Source: Eulemur rufifrons
Taxonomy: Eukaryota > Chordata > Mammalia > Primates > Lemuridae
Direction: 5' to 3'
Assembly (NCBI RefSeq): GCF_041146395.1
Contig: NC_090990.1
Coordinates: 47,006,001-47,070,000 of the forward strand
DNA: 64,000 nucleotides
The position numbers and the translations under genes were made by a program. Shown here piece by piece: positions 22,926 through 38,710 of this stretch (position 1 is the first letter of the stretch; the number at the start of each line of letters is the position of its first letter). The notes beneath the pieces were generated by a model. That model did no database searches, was not told the origin of the DNA, and saw only the letters and a list, made by a program, of their open reading frames with translations.

Positions 22926-25194
22926 TAGAGCCGAGGGACAGTGACAGGGAGGCAGGCTGTGTTGTTCATCTCACCACATCCTGGGCTCAGACATTCCAAT
23001 GGAATGAAGTGGTTATGAGGGAGGAGATCATATGTTCACATTCAAAACTCAATATTAAAAGAAAATTGTTAAAAATCGCAGAAAGGATAGACAGAGTCTT
23101 TTTGACCATGATGAGTACTAGTCTTCAAACTCTAGGAAAACCAGTTTGCTTTCTCTAGTAAATAAGTTGTTGTTAGCAGTTGGACTCAAATGAAATATTT
23201 AAAAAAAAGTTACCCAATGAAAGTTGCCACCCTAAGATGAGATACAGAAATAGATCGTAAGCTGGCAACATAGGACACAGACCTCCTCCTGCAGTCTGCA
23301 GAGGACACAATGACAGATAAGACCCACACTGCAAATTCCCAAGAACAGAGAACAGAGAAATGCCAAGAAATTTTGAGACCAAAGATTGAGAGGCAGCATT
23401 TTAATATACAAACAATAAGGAGAGGCCAGAGCCTCGCTACGCAAAGCGTGGCTGTGGCCCGGCAGCATCAGCATCTCCTGGGAGCTGGTTAGGAATGCAG
23501 ACTCTCAGGCCCCATTCCAGACCTACCGTTTTTCCGACAAGATCCCGGGGGATTTGTATGCACATACATGTACGGAAAGCACTAGGCTAGACCATTGATT
23601 AATGTATGCTTTTGCTCTTACAATGTGTTTTGAGGTCAAAATAACCCCACTTAAAGCATTTTTAGCTCATTATTTGCTCCATTCTCTCCACCTCTGAGCA
23701 GCATCAACGCATGTCGCTGTTCCTGCTCTGGGACTTGGAGCCTGTCTTATGAATCACAATTCTGTAGACAGCTTTAATGGGTTACAAATTGGATTCCAAA
23801 ACTTCCATCAGCTGCTCCTTGCGCAGCACCCCCAGGAGGTAGGTCGTATGGAGATTTCTGTGTTTAGAGATGATGGAACTGGGGCCCAACGAAGCTTTGA
23901 TTCACCCAAGGGGCACCAAGCAAATCGGCATTTTGGCAAATCCCAGCCAAAATGGGAACTCAAGCTTTTGAGTTTCCTGTGTGGGGCGCATCAAGCTTTT
24001 TTGTCTCTGTTTTTATAAGGGGGGAGTTTTTGCATAAGAGATTTTGAGAAAGAACACATTCAGATAACCTTTAAGTGAGCCACTGAATAGCAACCATGCA
24101 CGTGCGGGCCCCAGGGCATATGGAAGCTTCGGAAAGAACTGTCCAGTGGAGAAAGCTCAGTCCAGGGAGGGCCCTGCCCTGCCCTGCCCAGCACCACGCT
24201 CTTGCTGTAGCCTGGCTGGGAGGCTCTGCAGCCAGGAGCCTCGGAAAACCTCAGGGCAGATGTTCCCAGATGTTCGCTTAGCTCATCAAGGATGGGGGCG
24301 CGGAGGGGGGGCGGGGAGGAAGCTGTGGATGAGGCTATGGAGGAAATGTGTTGCCTTCTAGATGACAACAGCTCATCCCCAGGAGGAAGCTCACTCCGAT
24401 TCTTTAATTTCTTTCACAGGTTCAGAATAGCTGATATAATCGGACTCTGCCTAAATATGTGCGGTGTGCGTCATTGGATTGAACTTTTTAATTAATTCTA
24501 ATTTCCTTGGAGCAAATTGGAGCCACTTGATGACTCAGAAATGGTCAAGACTGTACCTTTGGCATTGACACCAATGTGCTTCTTCCTACCTCCTCTGAAT
24601 TTAAGATTTCTCTGTCAATGCCATCAAAACAAAGCCCCCAAATGCGGCTTATTCAGCTTACTGTTTCACCCATCTGCGTGGTGATTCTCCTAGGGTCCTC
24701 TAGAGAATGGTTGCTAGCGGGGTGGCTTAAATCCCCTCCCGTCCTCTCTAGACATGCATATGCAATGGGACATATTATATATATTTTTTTAAAAAACAAA
24801 AAGACAGTGCACTTTAAAATTCCATGTAAAAAGTATTGCTTTTCTAATGTGCTACTGTGCTCCTGCCTGCCTGCTTGCTACACGGTGCTACAATGGGTGG
24901 AGTCACGAGGAATTCAAAGCTGAAGATACTTTGGATTTTTGGATGACACCAGTGCAGCCCTTACCTTGCACCCTGAACCCTGTTCTGAAGCCCGTGTAGC
25001 TTTGGGGCTTGGCCTAAGGCAAAAACTACAAAGCGTCCTAATGAGCAGAATTACACGACAGGAATGTATGTGCATATTTGACATAGTTTCTTCTCTGGAG
25101 GGGTGGCCCTCTGGCCGCGACCCCTGCCCTCTCCAAGGGTGAGGGAGGAGTCCAGAGAAGGAGCCTTTTGTTCCTGCTGCCAGTCCTACAGCCA
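22926..25194. other. KANK4 3' flank, includes its 3' UTR (end not fixed)
   Basis: The sequence directly left of the KANK4 stop codon must carry its 3' UTR on the minus strand. No AATAAA in minus orientation is seen in this interval. ATTAAA variants occur near 24488, 24402 and 23770. A MIR-like trace (-) lies at 23820-23950 and a MER5A-like trace at 23430-23590. The block 24060-24600 looks unlike repeats. Confidence 0.45.
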
Positions 25195-25299
<105 letters not shown>

Positions 25300-28299
25300 C
25301 TACAGAGGAGAAAGAAAAGGAGAAATAAATTTCATCTTATCTGCCCCCCGCCCCAGAGGGTAAAGACAAGTTTGGAGCTGGGGCTATGCTTGGGGCGTAG
25401 GAGTCTATTCCAAGCATCTAGAGACCCCAGGAGAGGAGGAGGTTCAAATGGCATGAAAAGCACAAGAAATGGGTCCCCTTCCATGGAAACAGCACTCACT
25501 CCTGGGAATGTGTGCTAGTGAAATAAACAAGAGTCACCTGGTTTTTAACACTTTTTTTTAAAAAAAAATTGAAAAACAGAGAAAAGAAAAGAACTCTTGC
25601 TGTTCTATTATACAGAACTAAGTGAAAGTTAGCATTTTGGTATATTTCCCTCCAATCTTTACTCCTGTGTGAATTTGTTGTTGGTTTTTAAATAGAGGAA
25701 TGATAGTATACATCAACTTTGAACTTGCTTTTATTTGTAACTTACCGTGGTAGGGTATAAAAATTTTCCTTGTTCTTACACAATATAGCGCACAATGTTT
25801 CTTTTTGGCTTTATAATTTTCCATAATTTGCTAACCATTTCCCTTCTATGGCAGACTTACGCTGTTATCATAAACTCAGAGCAAAAAGCATTTTCCCGTT
25901 GTTAATTATTTCCTAAGGACTGACTCTTAGAAGTGGGCTCACATGCCGCAGGACGTGCACATTTTTACCCCCTGATGCGCGATGCCACAGCACGGTTTAC
26001 ACTGCCGGGGCAATGCAGGGAGCTGCCAGCCTCACCGGCTACAGGAGCTGCACCAGGAGGGGCGCTCAGCAGGCGACTCTGGCCATTCTCTACAGAAAGT
26101 TGAAGGCAAAGGTGGAGGCTGAGCTCCGCGAGGGCAGCTACAGTCTCTTATGAGTGGGCTCAATCCTGTGTCCACAGTTCTGAAATCTAAACAGCTCCAA
26201 AAACCACACTCTTGGTCACTCCTTTGGAGGTAAAACCCAAGCTGAGGCTGTCTATGATCCTTATTTAGCCTAGTGTGAGTATTTTTACATTTTGCTAAGA
26301 AAATGGGTTTGATTAGGCAGGGGGCATCCAAGACCCCACTAGATCGTTCTCTACTGTATGTATGTGGAATTACTTCCTAAAATGCAAAAAATTCTTTTAG
26401 AAGCTGGTGGGAAGTGTTAACACCCAGCTTAAAACTCTTCAGGCTTTCCTCTGTGCACCAGGATGGAATCCAGCTTCACACAAGGTATAAATAACTACAG
26501 TGCATAGCAAAAAGCTAACCGAGTTGGAAGAGAGGAACAGAGTGAGCTCGGGGGAGAGGACGGCCATTCTGTGCTGGGGTGGAGGTGGGGGCTGGTTAGG
26601 GGGAGGCAAGGGAAGGAAGTGGCCTTTCAGTGGGACCCCAAAAGATGGCACAGGGGCTTCTCAAAACACATGAGATTCTTTCTCCAAAAAGGCCCCATGC
26701 CTCCCTGGACTTTGTTTTACCACCCTTTATACGTTGGTATTTGTGGGGTTGTTTGATAAATCTTGGTCTCCACAAGGTCAGGAACTCCATCTGGTCTGTT
26801 CAGGGCTGCGGGCCAGCACCTGGCCCAGTGCCTGGCATTTGGTCGGCAGTCAACCAGCATTGCCCAACGAGGGAATGCTGCGTGAGAACGTAACGGCGTT
26901 GATTTCGAGTTGATGAAGAACCTGAGCAACCTAAATCCTAATGAGTATTTTCTGACATGGGATAATAGTGGAGAAAACGCACAGATTTTAACAGATTTTA
27001 AGCAGGGGAGTCTTGTTACAGCCCCCTCAGGGAGGGGCATGAGTGTTCCTGCACCCCACCCTGCTGTGCTTTGTGTAAGCAGGAGGAAGAGTGTGAGATT
27101 ACTATGTTTTGGGGAAAGAGCCACAGGGCTGGTCCCAGGGGACATGCACCTTGTAACAGGGTCCATCTGGAGACCACAGCCTGCATCTGTGGGCTCCTCA
27201 GCTGCAGACACAGAGAGCAGGGACCCCATCCAGCTCAGGAAGTATGGCCAGAGAGGCCATCTGGGGAGGGTGAGTGTCCCTTGCATGCCTCTGCCAGAGC
27301 CTGGGACCCAGCCTGTGGCGTGGAGCTCCCGTGGGAGCCAGGCGTGGCGAGCCCTGCTCAGCTACACTGCAGGCCTGGAGAGGGAGAATCTGGCTGCGAC
27401 CTGTAGAGATGGGGGCTCGGGCAGCACGCACATGTTGGGGGTGTCTTTCAATATGGCAAGAACTCGTCACAAAAAGACAAACAAGGCATAGTCTCTGCCT
27501 TCAAGAAGTTTTTCAATTTGATGGGCCTTTGAAGAAGCTGCCAGAACAAGACCTTCAAAGGGTGAGCCTCTGGGGTCTAGGGCCCAGTCTTCCTCTCTCT
27601 GGTGGCCCTGAAGAGCCTGGGTGGCCCATTTCCTTGAACTGTCTTCTAAATCTAGGGAAAGTGCCTCGCTGGCTGTTCTGGAAGTTCTGCATTTATAGTT
27701 AACTTTAAATGCTGATGAGAGAAAACAATTTCACAACATGAATTCTCTCAGTCTCCCAGAGGAATTCCCAAGTAATCCCTGCTGTTAACAGCCTCCATAG
27801 GAAGATGAGTATGGACGTGATATGGGGATTATGCCAAGGACTGGGCTTTCCCCTTACATGTGAGGCACCAGGTACAAGCCGTGGTACTCGGTAGGGCCCT
27901 GTCGGTAGTTCCCTTCTCCCACTGAAACTTCTCACTGGGTGCATGTAGGCACTGTGCTCACCCAAGTCACCCTTGGGACGTTTGAGTGTGAATCCTGAAT
28001 CAACCTGGACGCAGGTGGGCAGCACGTGACTGGGCCATGTCACATGGGTTCTAGAACCCGCCTTGCCTGGGGCATGCTGCCCGCACTGCCTGGGCACCCC
28101 GTGCCAGGGTGCTTTCCCTAGCATGCTCCACCTTCTGCTGTGCTAGAGTTCCACCCCTTCTCCTATTTGGCACCCCGGTCCCTCCCTTCCAGGCTTAGAG
28201 CCCCGCCCTGGTCCTCAGCCTGGCCTGGTTCTTCCTGATCCAGCACTTCACTGGGACTGGTTATCTGAACCCACTTGCGTTTCGGTACCGCCTCAACCA

Positions 28300-28475
28300 G
28301 GCTTTCTCAGCTGCAGCAATATTGGTATTTTGGGTCTGATAATTTTAATTCTTTGCTGCTCTTGTGCCTTGTAGGATGTTTAGCAGCATCCCTGGCCTTT
28401 ACCCACTAGATGCCAGCTGCACTCTCTCCCTACTTATGACAAATAAAAATGTCTCCAGACATTCTGTCTCCAGGC
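28300..28475 (+). mobile_element. MER20-like hAT fossil
   Basis: TTGTAGGATGTTTAGCAGCA, then CTACTAGATGCCAG-like and ATGTCTCCAGACATTCTG phrases are the MER20 pattern. It is non-coding. Confidence 0.7.
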
Positions 28476-28620
28476 ATGGTCCATTGCCATCCCTATTTTG
28501 CAGAGGAGCATAGAGAGGCTCAGAGGGGTTAGGTGACCTACCCGAAGGCAAACAGTCACTGAACCCAGATTCAAACTCATCAGCATTTGCTGTCAAAGTC
28601 CACGCTCTCACAATCAGGCC
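28476..28620 (-). repeat. MIR
   Basis: The segment reads CCTATTTTGCAGAGGAG, then GAGAGGCTCAGAGGGGTTAG, which is the reverse complement of the MIR core. Confidence 0.65.
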
Positions 28621-29234
28621 TGAGTTGTCTAAAGTGCAATGGATCCCATGGCTCTTCCTCCATCTCCAGAAAGCAGCCACTTGGGTCTCTGGCCTGCGAC
28701 AGACCTCCTGAGTATCCCGGGTAACCAGGGACTTGCAGAGCTCATGCTCCGCTCTCAGGCTCTTCCGGGCATCAGCAGTGGTCACTCCCAGGAGGGCCCT
28801 GGGCCTTTGAGGTACAGGCCTGTTCCAGATTAAGGGCCGCCTCCTTCTCCTCCAGGGCGACCCAGCAGGGAGCTCATTAACACAGATCCTTTGTCTGACA
28901 CAAAGTTTGGGAAAGAAGGCTCTTATTTCCAGCAGCCCACGCCTGTTCCATATGAATTTCAAGAGGGTCTGTGCTCTACAATGATCTCAGACACGGCTTA
29001 GAGGGGAGCTGGGGTTCGGAGGACTTGGAGACGGGATGGGGTGGCTGCTCTCCGGGTGTGACTGAGGTGCTCAGCAGCTTGAATCACTGTTCAAATGTGG
29101 CCCAGTAAGAGGTGCTGTCCCTGGGCTGGGAGGGGACTCTTGCCCTCTCCAGGCTTTTGTTCCTTTGAATTGTGGCTGTTCAGAGCCCATAAAGATGTCT
29201 GCTTAAAGCATTAAATTATAGTGCGAACATTAAG

Positions 29235-29440
29235 GATATTGGAGTCAGACCTGGGCTTGCATCTCTCCTCTGAGATTCAGCAGCTTGTAAACCTCAGGAC
29301 AGTTACATGACATCTGTAGGCCTGTTTCCTTATCGGCAAAAAGTGGCGCTCACTATCTCACTAGATTGTTGAGAGGATGAGTGATAAGACACAGAAAAGG
29401 TTTAGTTCCCATGAGTTCTCTAGAAATAGTACCTACTGTA
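29235..29440 (+). repeat. MIR
   Basis: GGAGTCAGACCTGGGCTTGC at the start and the CCTGTTTCCTTATC segment follow the MIR consensus in + orientation. Confidence 0.7.
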
Positions 29441-29609
29441 ATCATCAGGAAGAGCATCACTCACTGGTGATTTACCCCCAAAGTTTAGGGGTTCATTCAT
29501 GCAATTGTTGATTCATTCCCTAACAGGTGGCAGGCACTCTGCTAGGTGTGGGAATTCAGCCGGGAGCCAGAGACATGGATGCTTCAATGTGACGACACTG
29601 ATGACAATG

Positions 29610-29860
29610 GAACAGTAAAGAGGATGGGCTTAGGAGTATGACAGAGCCGGGTGGCACTAGCCGTGTGATCCTGGGCGTGGAATCTGACCATTTGGTGCTT
29701 CCATTTCCCCGAGCAAAGTGGCAGCAGCGATGGAACCAACCTCACAAGGCTGCGGTGGGATTTAAATGAGATGGTCCATGGCGAATGCTTGGTACACAAC
29801 CTGGCACACAGTGAGCCCTCATGGTGTTAAAGTTATCATTATTGTTATCGCCATCATCCC
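29610..29860 (+). repeat. MIR
   Basis: CCGTGTGATCCTGGGC, TTTAAATGAGATGGT and the CACAGTGAGCCCTCA end match MIR in + orientation. Confidence 0.65.
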
Positions 29861-29894
29861 CCTTATGAGGAAGTTGATTTAAGAGGCCTGAGTC

Positions 29895-30245
29895 CCGGCC
29901 GGGCGTGGTGGCTCACGCCTGTAATCCTAGCACTCTGGGAGGCCGAGGCGGGTGGATCGCTCGAGGTCAGGAGTTCGAGACCAGCCTGAGCAAGAGTGAG
30001 GCCCCCGTCTCTACTAAAAAATAGAAAGAAATTATATGGACAACTAAAAAATATATATACAAAAAATTAGCCGGGCATGGTGGCACATGCCTGTGGTCCC
30101 AGCTACTTGGGAGGGAGGCTGAGGCAGTAGGATCGCTTAAGCCCAGGAGTTTGAGGTTGCTGTGAGCTAGGCTGACGCCACAGCACTCACTCTAGCCCGG
30201 GCAACAAAGCAAGACTCTGTCTCAAAAAAAAAAAAAAAAAAAAAT
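29895..30245 (+). mobile_element. Alu, full length, young type
   Basis: AAGAGGCCTGAGTC is duplicated at 29881-29894 and 30246-30259. The long linker, the CACTCACTCTAGCCCGG variant and a pure A-tail mark a young strepsirrhine Alu. It lies 428 bp on the 3' side of the 201-nt KANK4 exon. Confidence 0.95.
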
Positions 30246-30654
30246 AAGAGGCCTGAGTCTGGAAGTACAACTTCAAGCAGGCTGGCTTGACGACATGGGC
30301 CACTCCATAGAGTGGATCCGTGTCAGAGACACCCTTTCCAGAGTCCCCACTGGACAGAGCTTCCCCGTCCAGGTGGCTGCCTCAAAGCCCACAGCCGCAA
30401 CTGCCTCATCACTGCCTGACCGGATGAGGCTCGGGGCCCAGCCAGGCCCACGCATGCCCTCAGGGTGGTGTTGTGAAAGGTTAGGGTTGGAGGTTTCCCA
30501 GCTCGAAGGCTCCAAGCATTCACCCTGGATCATCTCATTGAAATCCCACAGCCGCCTTGGGAAGCTGATTTTGCTGTTTCTGCCAAATGGTTCTTTGAAT
30601 TCTGCTGGCTGGCGAGGCACGTTTCAGGACTGGAAGTTAAACAGCTACTTGTTA

Positions 30655-31260
<606 letters not shown>

Positions 31261-31489
31261 GATGAAGGTGGAGTGCTTCAGCACTTCGGCGTCTAACTGC
31301 CTGCCCTGGCCCAGCGTTCTCCAGGAAGCTTTGGTCTGCTCAACGCCTCTGGTATTTTCAGTTTAATGATACCCAGAAGCCTCTTGTCTCAACAAGATTT
31401 CTGTCTGCACATCCCTGTGGTCATTCTACTCTACAGCCACTGACAATAATCTCAGACATCCCTAAAATCATCAGTGGACGTAGCCATGG

Positions 31490-31720
31490 ATTGGAGTCAG
31501 AAAGCAAGTCCAGGCTGCGGTCTGCAGCTTACCGGTGTGTGACCCTGCCCATGTCACTTGTCTTCCCGAATCTTGGCTTTTCTTTTTTTTCCTTTTTAAT
31601 TAATACGCCATTTAAAGGACTTTATTGGCTTTTATTTTCTTAAAAAATTAATATAGTGATTTGTCCTGTGTACCTCACAGGGCTCTTGCATGAATCAAAT
31701 GAAATAAAGGATGTAAACAT
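31490..31720 (+). repeat. MIR, interrupted by T-rich sequence
   Basis: GGATTGGAGTCAGAAAGC, GTGTGACCCTGCCCATGTCA and later GCTCTTGCATGAATCAAATG follow the MIR order. Confidence 0.55.
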
Positions 31721-32084
31721 AACCATGTGTGGTAGCAATTTTTCTGATTACAAATTGACCATCATTTCTCACTGCCCATACATTTTCTTGTATATGTAAT
31801 ATTATATATAGTCCTATAGTCCTCTCATCTAACTTTATTATATGGTTTGCCTGGATTCCAAGCAGGTTTCTCTGATGGGACACCAGGCTTTGTAAGGTTA
31901 CAAGAATAAAGCAAGGACTATGTACTCTGTCCTTTTAGATCCCCCGAGGCTCTGAATGCACCGTCTTACATGTATAAAGTGCTCAGGACTTGTGTGCTGA
32001 TGTGTTGACTGATTAAAACTCCAACCTGTGGTCAATGGTGAACTATGCTTCCCTGCCCAGAACGCTGAGGCTAAGAGAAAAGGA

Positions 32085-32350
32085 AAGGGGTTTGGAATCA
32101 GAAAAATCCTGGTTCTGCCACTGATAGCCTATGCAATCGCGGGTAAGTTAAGCTCTCTGTGACTTTTCCTGATTTGGTAAAGTGGGAATGATTAACAGTA
32201 TCACCTGCCTCACGGGGTTGTGCTAAGACCCCAGTGCTTAGCAAGTGCTAGGCAGGTGTTAGCTGTTATTATCATTACGAGGCTTAGAGGTAGCGTCTGA
32301 CAAACGCTCTGCACGTGGTAGGTGCTCGGTATGTGAGTATGTATTATTAG
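32085..32350 (+). repeat. MIR
   Basis: GGTTCTGCCACTGATAGCC, GTAAAGTGGGAATGATTAAC and GCACGTGGTAGGTGCTC are the MIR core and 3' end in + orientation. Confidence 0.65.
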
Positions 32351-33263
32351 ATATCCTGGTTCCCCAATTCTCTGGAACCCAGAGAGATCTTTCCAGAGAG
32401 GCCTGTCTGCTTTTTTGGTTTTTTTTAACTCAGCCCTGAGATAATGCTTGTTTGCTGGACTAACCAGACCATGAGGTTTCCATCCAGACCCTTCTCTCCA
32501 ACTATTATTAAAGCCAGATGACATATGCAGATTGTCCTCATGCCTGTGCCCCTGCCTGAGGCAGGGCCCCTTCCTCCCCAACCACCGTCCTGGTCCAATT
32601 CAGCACAATTTAATTCAATGAGCATTTGCAGAGTGCCACTCTATGCCAGGCACTGCACCGACCCAGAGATGCAAAGAGGAGTCCGCAGCTTGTCCCTGGA
32701 ACACTCCTGGCTCATTTCCATTTAATCGGGTACCTGCCCCTCACCTCTCCCACAAAGGCCCTGGGGAGCTGAAGGCAACAGCTGCAGCTAGGAATTCTCA
32801 TCCCTCCTCTGGTGGCCTGGGATGAGCCCAGAACCCGCCTAGAGCATCAGTTTCTCCTCCATAAAAAGAAGGAGTTGATTTTGGTCCTCTTGCAAGCATT
32901 TCCTCTTTCAAGAGGGCCAGTTTAGAAAAAAAAAAAAATTAACATGTTTGTCGGGAACATTATTTAATGCGAAAACAGCTGTATTGAGTTTTATGGAATC
33001 AGAGTTGTAGGTGGGTGAAAGTACTTTGAAAACCAGAAAGTAGTTTATAAATATCTGTTTCTTGCCATCACTGGGGTTGCTATCAGATGAAAAGTGCGAA
33101 GCGACTTTGCCATCAGGTTAGGCAACTACTATCTGTCATCGCTTCAGGGGAATGTGGGACAGTGGAGTTAAACAGATTGTTGGGGAACAATTTTCCATGG
33201 GTCTCATGCTTTTCTACATGTCTTGTGAGGAAAGCACACAAGAATCTGCCCTTTTGTTCTAGA

Positions 33264-33319
33264 CTCTCTCTCTCTCTCTAAATATATATATATATATATT
33301 TATTTATTTATTTATTTAT
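33264..33319. repeat. Compound microsatellite (CT)n (AT)n (TTTA)n
   Basis: Consecutive runs of CT, then TA, then TTTA units abut the T-tail of a minus Alu. It is likely length-variable between individuals. Confidence 0.85.
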
Positions 33320-33976
<657 letters not shown>

Positions 33977-35598
33977 TAGACTATATTTTTAAGGATGTTT
34001 ATACAGTGAAGAGCCTTGGAAGATAGAGACAGCATCTCCTGAGAAAAGGGCACGTTTGCCCGTTATAAAAGATTCGGGTTCACTGAGCTCAGGGTTCCTG
34101 TCCTGAAATACAACTTGCTCCATGCTCAGGTCTCCGGCCCTCCTCACGCTGCCCTGTGGGAATTGGGAATTAGGCAATGCTGACACTGTGGCTGCTGCTA
34201 CGGCTGTGGGCAAAACATTGTCCTTTGTCTGTGGCACAGAGGTCTCATGTCTTCCGCCAGCATCCATGAAACTGTAGCAGACTAACATGTTAGCTTTAAT
34301 GTAGGGTAAAATCTCATGTTCTTCCCAGTTCTTGTCAATTATGCTACTGTAATATTGATGATCACTCTAGGGGGAAAGGAGAGTTAAATGCACCCTATTC
34401 ATTCATTCTATTCATTCCTGCATGGTCAAAAAATGGGCAAATAACCTTCTGAGTAGTTCCCATTGTTCTGCATGGAGCCTTGTCTAACTCAAAGCCCTAC
34501 TGGGGAAGGACCACATCCCCACCCTGTGCTCTCAAGTAGAGGAGCCCAGAAGCTGAACAGACATTCCAACCTTCCGAGTTGCCTTGTATACCTTTGCTGT
34601 CATGAGATTTTTTTTTTTTTTTTGCATGAACTCCAATCAACTTCTACTTAATCACTCTATGAAAGGTTCAGAGTATCTGGTTTTGATTCAGTTTTAAAAG
34701 TTATCAGAGCTGTCTAGAGTAACAAATGGGCTACTTTGGTAGACACGAGTTTCCTGACACTGGAGGTAATGGAATGGGAGACCACTATAAGAAAGCTGGA
34801 GACCATCTGGTAGGATTTTGTAAAAAAATAGGAAGTAGACCTAGGTGACCTTTGAGGGACCTTCTGACCTGATGCACAGGTGACCCAGGGAATTAGTGGA
34901 GCCCACACATCCTGACTCACTGGCTCTTGGCAGCTAACTGCTTTCCCACCCTGGCCTATGACACCACTCCTAGGGACTGGGGCATGATTTGTGTGCCTGG
35001 AACAAGGGCACTCACATTGGTTGATGAGGAGCTAAGGAAGACAGGAGTGTTTTGAGATCTGATTATTTCAAGGACTGAGGAGGCACTCCAGGTAGACTGA
35101 CCAATCACCAGCAGAACTCTACAATAACTCTCTGGGCCAAGCCTAGGCCTGGGAAGTGAGGATCTTCATGAATGATCCACCAACACTCCTGTCTGCTCTG
35201 GCTATCTACACTTTTTCTCCATCAGGATGGGGACTCATGACCTTGTTAAAAGGCTTTGGGCAAAGAAATGATGACAGAGTTAAGAACTTTAAAGGACTTG
35301 ACCTCCAAAGAGCATCTTGCCTAGTTAGATGCCCCTGGTCATGATCGAGGTGGGTCACCTACAGGGACTTTCCTAGAGCAGCCAACTAGCAAATGGCTTC
35401 TCAAGTTGCTAACTGTGGGAACACTGGTTCAAGAAGTTGAGTTCAAATGAAATTTGTCCAGTTTCAGACTGGGACCTAGATTAGAAGCTCACTGATCTCT
35501 GCCCCAGCCTGTTTGGGTCTCAGGAGCCTGTAAGGAAAACCAAATATACAGGCTTTGGATGGATGCCATTTTGGAGGCCCTCCAGCATTTTTGGGTTA

Positions 35599-35955
<357 letters not shown>

Positions 35956-36784
35956 CTATCCTTTCCACAGGTGGAGCCAGTGGTTTACGTTTTTAGCAGC
36001 CTTTAAAACTGGCTACTTTTCTTTACAAGTTTTCTAAGGATACCCAGCAAGAGAGGTTCACAATAGAGCTAGAGATGGCCAAGGGGGCCAGTGACCATGA
36101 CCTCATTTTCTAAAATGGAGCACAAGACATTCTTCCCATTTTACAGATACCAACACTGAAGGCCAGAGAAGTTACACAAACCCCTCCTGGCAAGGTGAAC
36201 TGGGACCAGGACTCAGGTCTGTCCAGCTCTAGAGCCCATCACTCACCTGCCCACACACTGCCTACAGCTGTACATTCCAGGTTTCACCCTCACTACCTCA
36301 TGTTTACGTGCAGCTCTTAAACTGATAGCTGTCTGCAGGTGTTTTCCAAGGGCCTAGTGACCTGATGTGCAATGTACCAGGGGCATGAAAAACACCACAA
36401 GATAAACATGGGAAATCTTCCAGGAGCAACCATCTCATTTGAAAACGGATGGGAGGAAAAACCCCATAGTTTTTATATTAAAACAATTCAGAATATACCT
36501 TTCACAATACAATTAAAAACTGGCATATTTTTAAAGATGAAGTAGTAAATGAGAATTCATAAGAAATTTTTGCCTCGTAGGCCTGGGGATGTGCATCCAT
36601 ATCTCTCTCTACCTAAGGGGAGCTAGAGGATTGTCAGACACAGACTGATATCCCTTATGTAAATCATTCCACCTCTCAAGGTGTAAATGGTGTCCGCCTC
36701 TCCATTGAAAACCAAACGTCCCTGTACTGCTGCTCATCCGAAAAACCTAGGTGGCTCTTTTGGGTAATAATAAAACTATCTTAG

Positions 36785-36957
36785 GGCCTGGCGTGGTGGC
36801 TCATGCCTATAATCCTAGCACTCCGGGAGGCCGAGGCAGGAGGATCCCTTGAACCCAGGAGTTTGAAGTTGCTGTGAGCGAGGCTGATGCCATGGCACTC
36901 TAGCCCGGGCAACAGAGCAAGACTCTGTTTCAAAAAAAACAAAAAACAAAAAAACAC
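36785..36957 (+). mobile_element. Alu reduced to one arm by internal recombination
   Basis: The left-arm start GGCCTGGCGTGGTGG joins at the shared GAGGCAGGAGGATC word directly to right-arm sequence (AACCCAGGAGTTTGAAGTTG) and the A-tail. About 170 bp are lost. Confidence 0.85.
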
Positions 36958-36959
36958 TG

Positions 36960-37505
<546 letters not shown>

Positions 37506-38015
37506 GTCCAGAATGGTATTCTTGTGGACTTAGGTGTTCATTGTAACAAATCTGGTTTATGAAAAAATGCCAGGGCTACTTACAAGTTCTGTGCAAGTAG
37601 AAAAACCAACATTTGTTTGATATTCCCTCCACCCCACAATTTTTCAAACAATTTTTAGAAGTATGCCTTAGTAATACCAGGATGCCAGCGGATACAGAAA
37701 TATCAATCTGGCTCATTTATCAGCCGTTTCTCCCTCCAGCCCCTCTGCCCACTGTCATGAGCAGGCAGGCTACGAAAGCTGAATAATAACTCCACACCTC
37801 CCCTCATAGCCCTGTTCCGAGAAAGACATGAACATTTGCATTGCCTTGTTAATAACTTTTTTATTTCTACTCCCTGACTATTTTCTGCTTGCTTTTAAGA
37901 TGTGTGAATGAGCCTCAGGTTACCAGTTCTCTTTTATCTCTTCAGAAACGTGACTTGTGGCTCAGTAGAATGAGGTCTGCCTCCTTCCCACAGGCTCAGA
38001 AAAGGGACTAAAAGG

Positions 38016-38356
38016 AGGCCGAGCACGGTGGCTCACACCTGTAATCCCAGCACTCTGGGAGGCCGAGGCGGGCGGTTCATTTGAGCTCAGGAGTTTAAGA
38101 CCAGCCTGAGCAAGAGCGAGACCCTGTCTCTACTAAAAAAATAGAAAAGAAATTATCTGGACAACTAAAAATATATAGAAAAAATTAGCCGAGCATGGTG
38201 GTACATGTCTGTAGTCCCACCTACTCGGGAGGCTGAGGCAGGAGGATCACTAGAGCCCAGGAGTTTGAGGTTGCTGTGAGCTAGGCTGATGCCACGGCAC
38301 TCTAGCCCAGGCAACAGAGTGTGACTCTGTCTCAAAAAAAAATAAAAAATAAAAAA
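38016..38356 (+). mobile_element. Alu, full length
   Basis: AAAAGGGACTAAAAGG is duplicated at 38000-38015 and 38357-38372. Linker and tail are of strepsirrhine type. Confidence 0.95.
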
Positions 38357-38710
38357 AAAAGGGACTAAAAGGGGCTAAGGATCCAGGACTAGGCAGCAAA
38401 GCCCACCCTTCCTGCAGGTGAGAGAGGAGACTTCACAACTACCACCTAAGGGAGCCCAGGTTTGTGAGCGTGACAGATCTGTCATCCTCAACACCCCTGC
38501 TGCAGATGAGGGAAGGTAATGGCGCTTTTAGCCTGTTTTCCCCAAACCCCTTCATATTTTATGCTGTGGCTATTCAGCTATTTCACTATGTGAAAGGGGA
38601 AAGCTTCCAAACCACTTTAAGGTTGATGAGTATTACCTGGACTCTTAGTCAACATCAGCAGATATTTATAACACCCAAGTCTTAGGTTGCCCTAGAGGAC
38701 TCCCCTGGTG

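Noticed and set aside
26717..27702. Overlapping frames up to 193 codons on both strands
   Set aside because: They lie within the last KANK4 intron, show no domain and overlap each other in opposite strands.
33264..33319. Regular short repeats that could suggest a CRISPR-like array
   Set aside because: They are simple microsatellite units without unique spacers, in a vertebrate genome.
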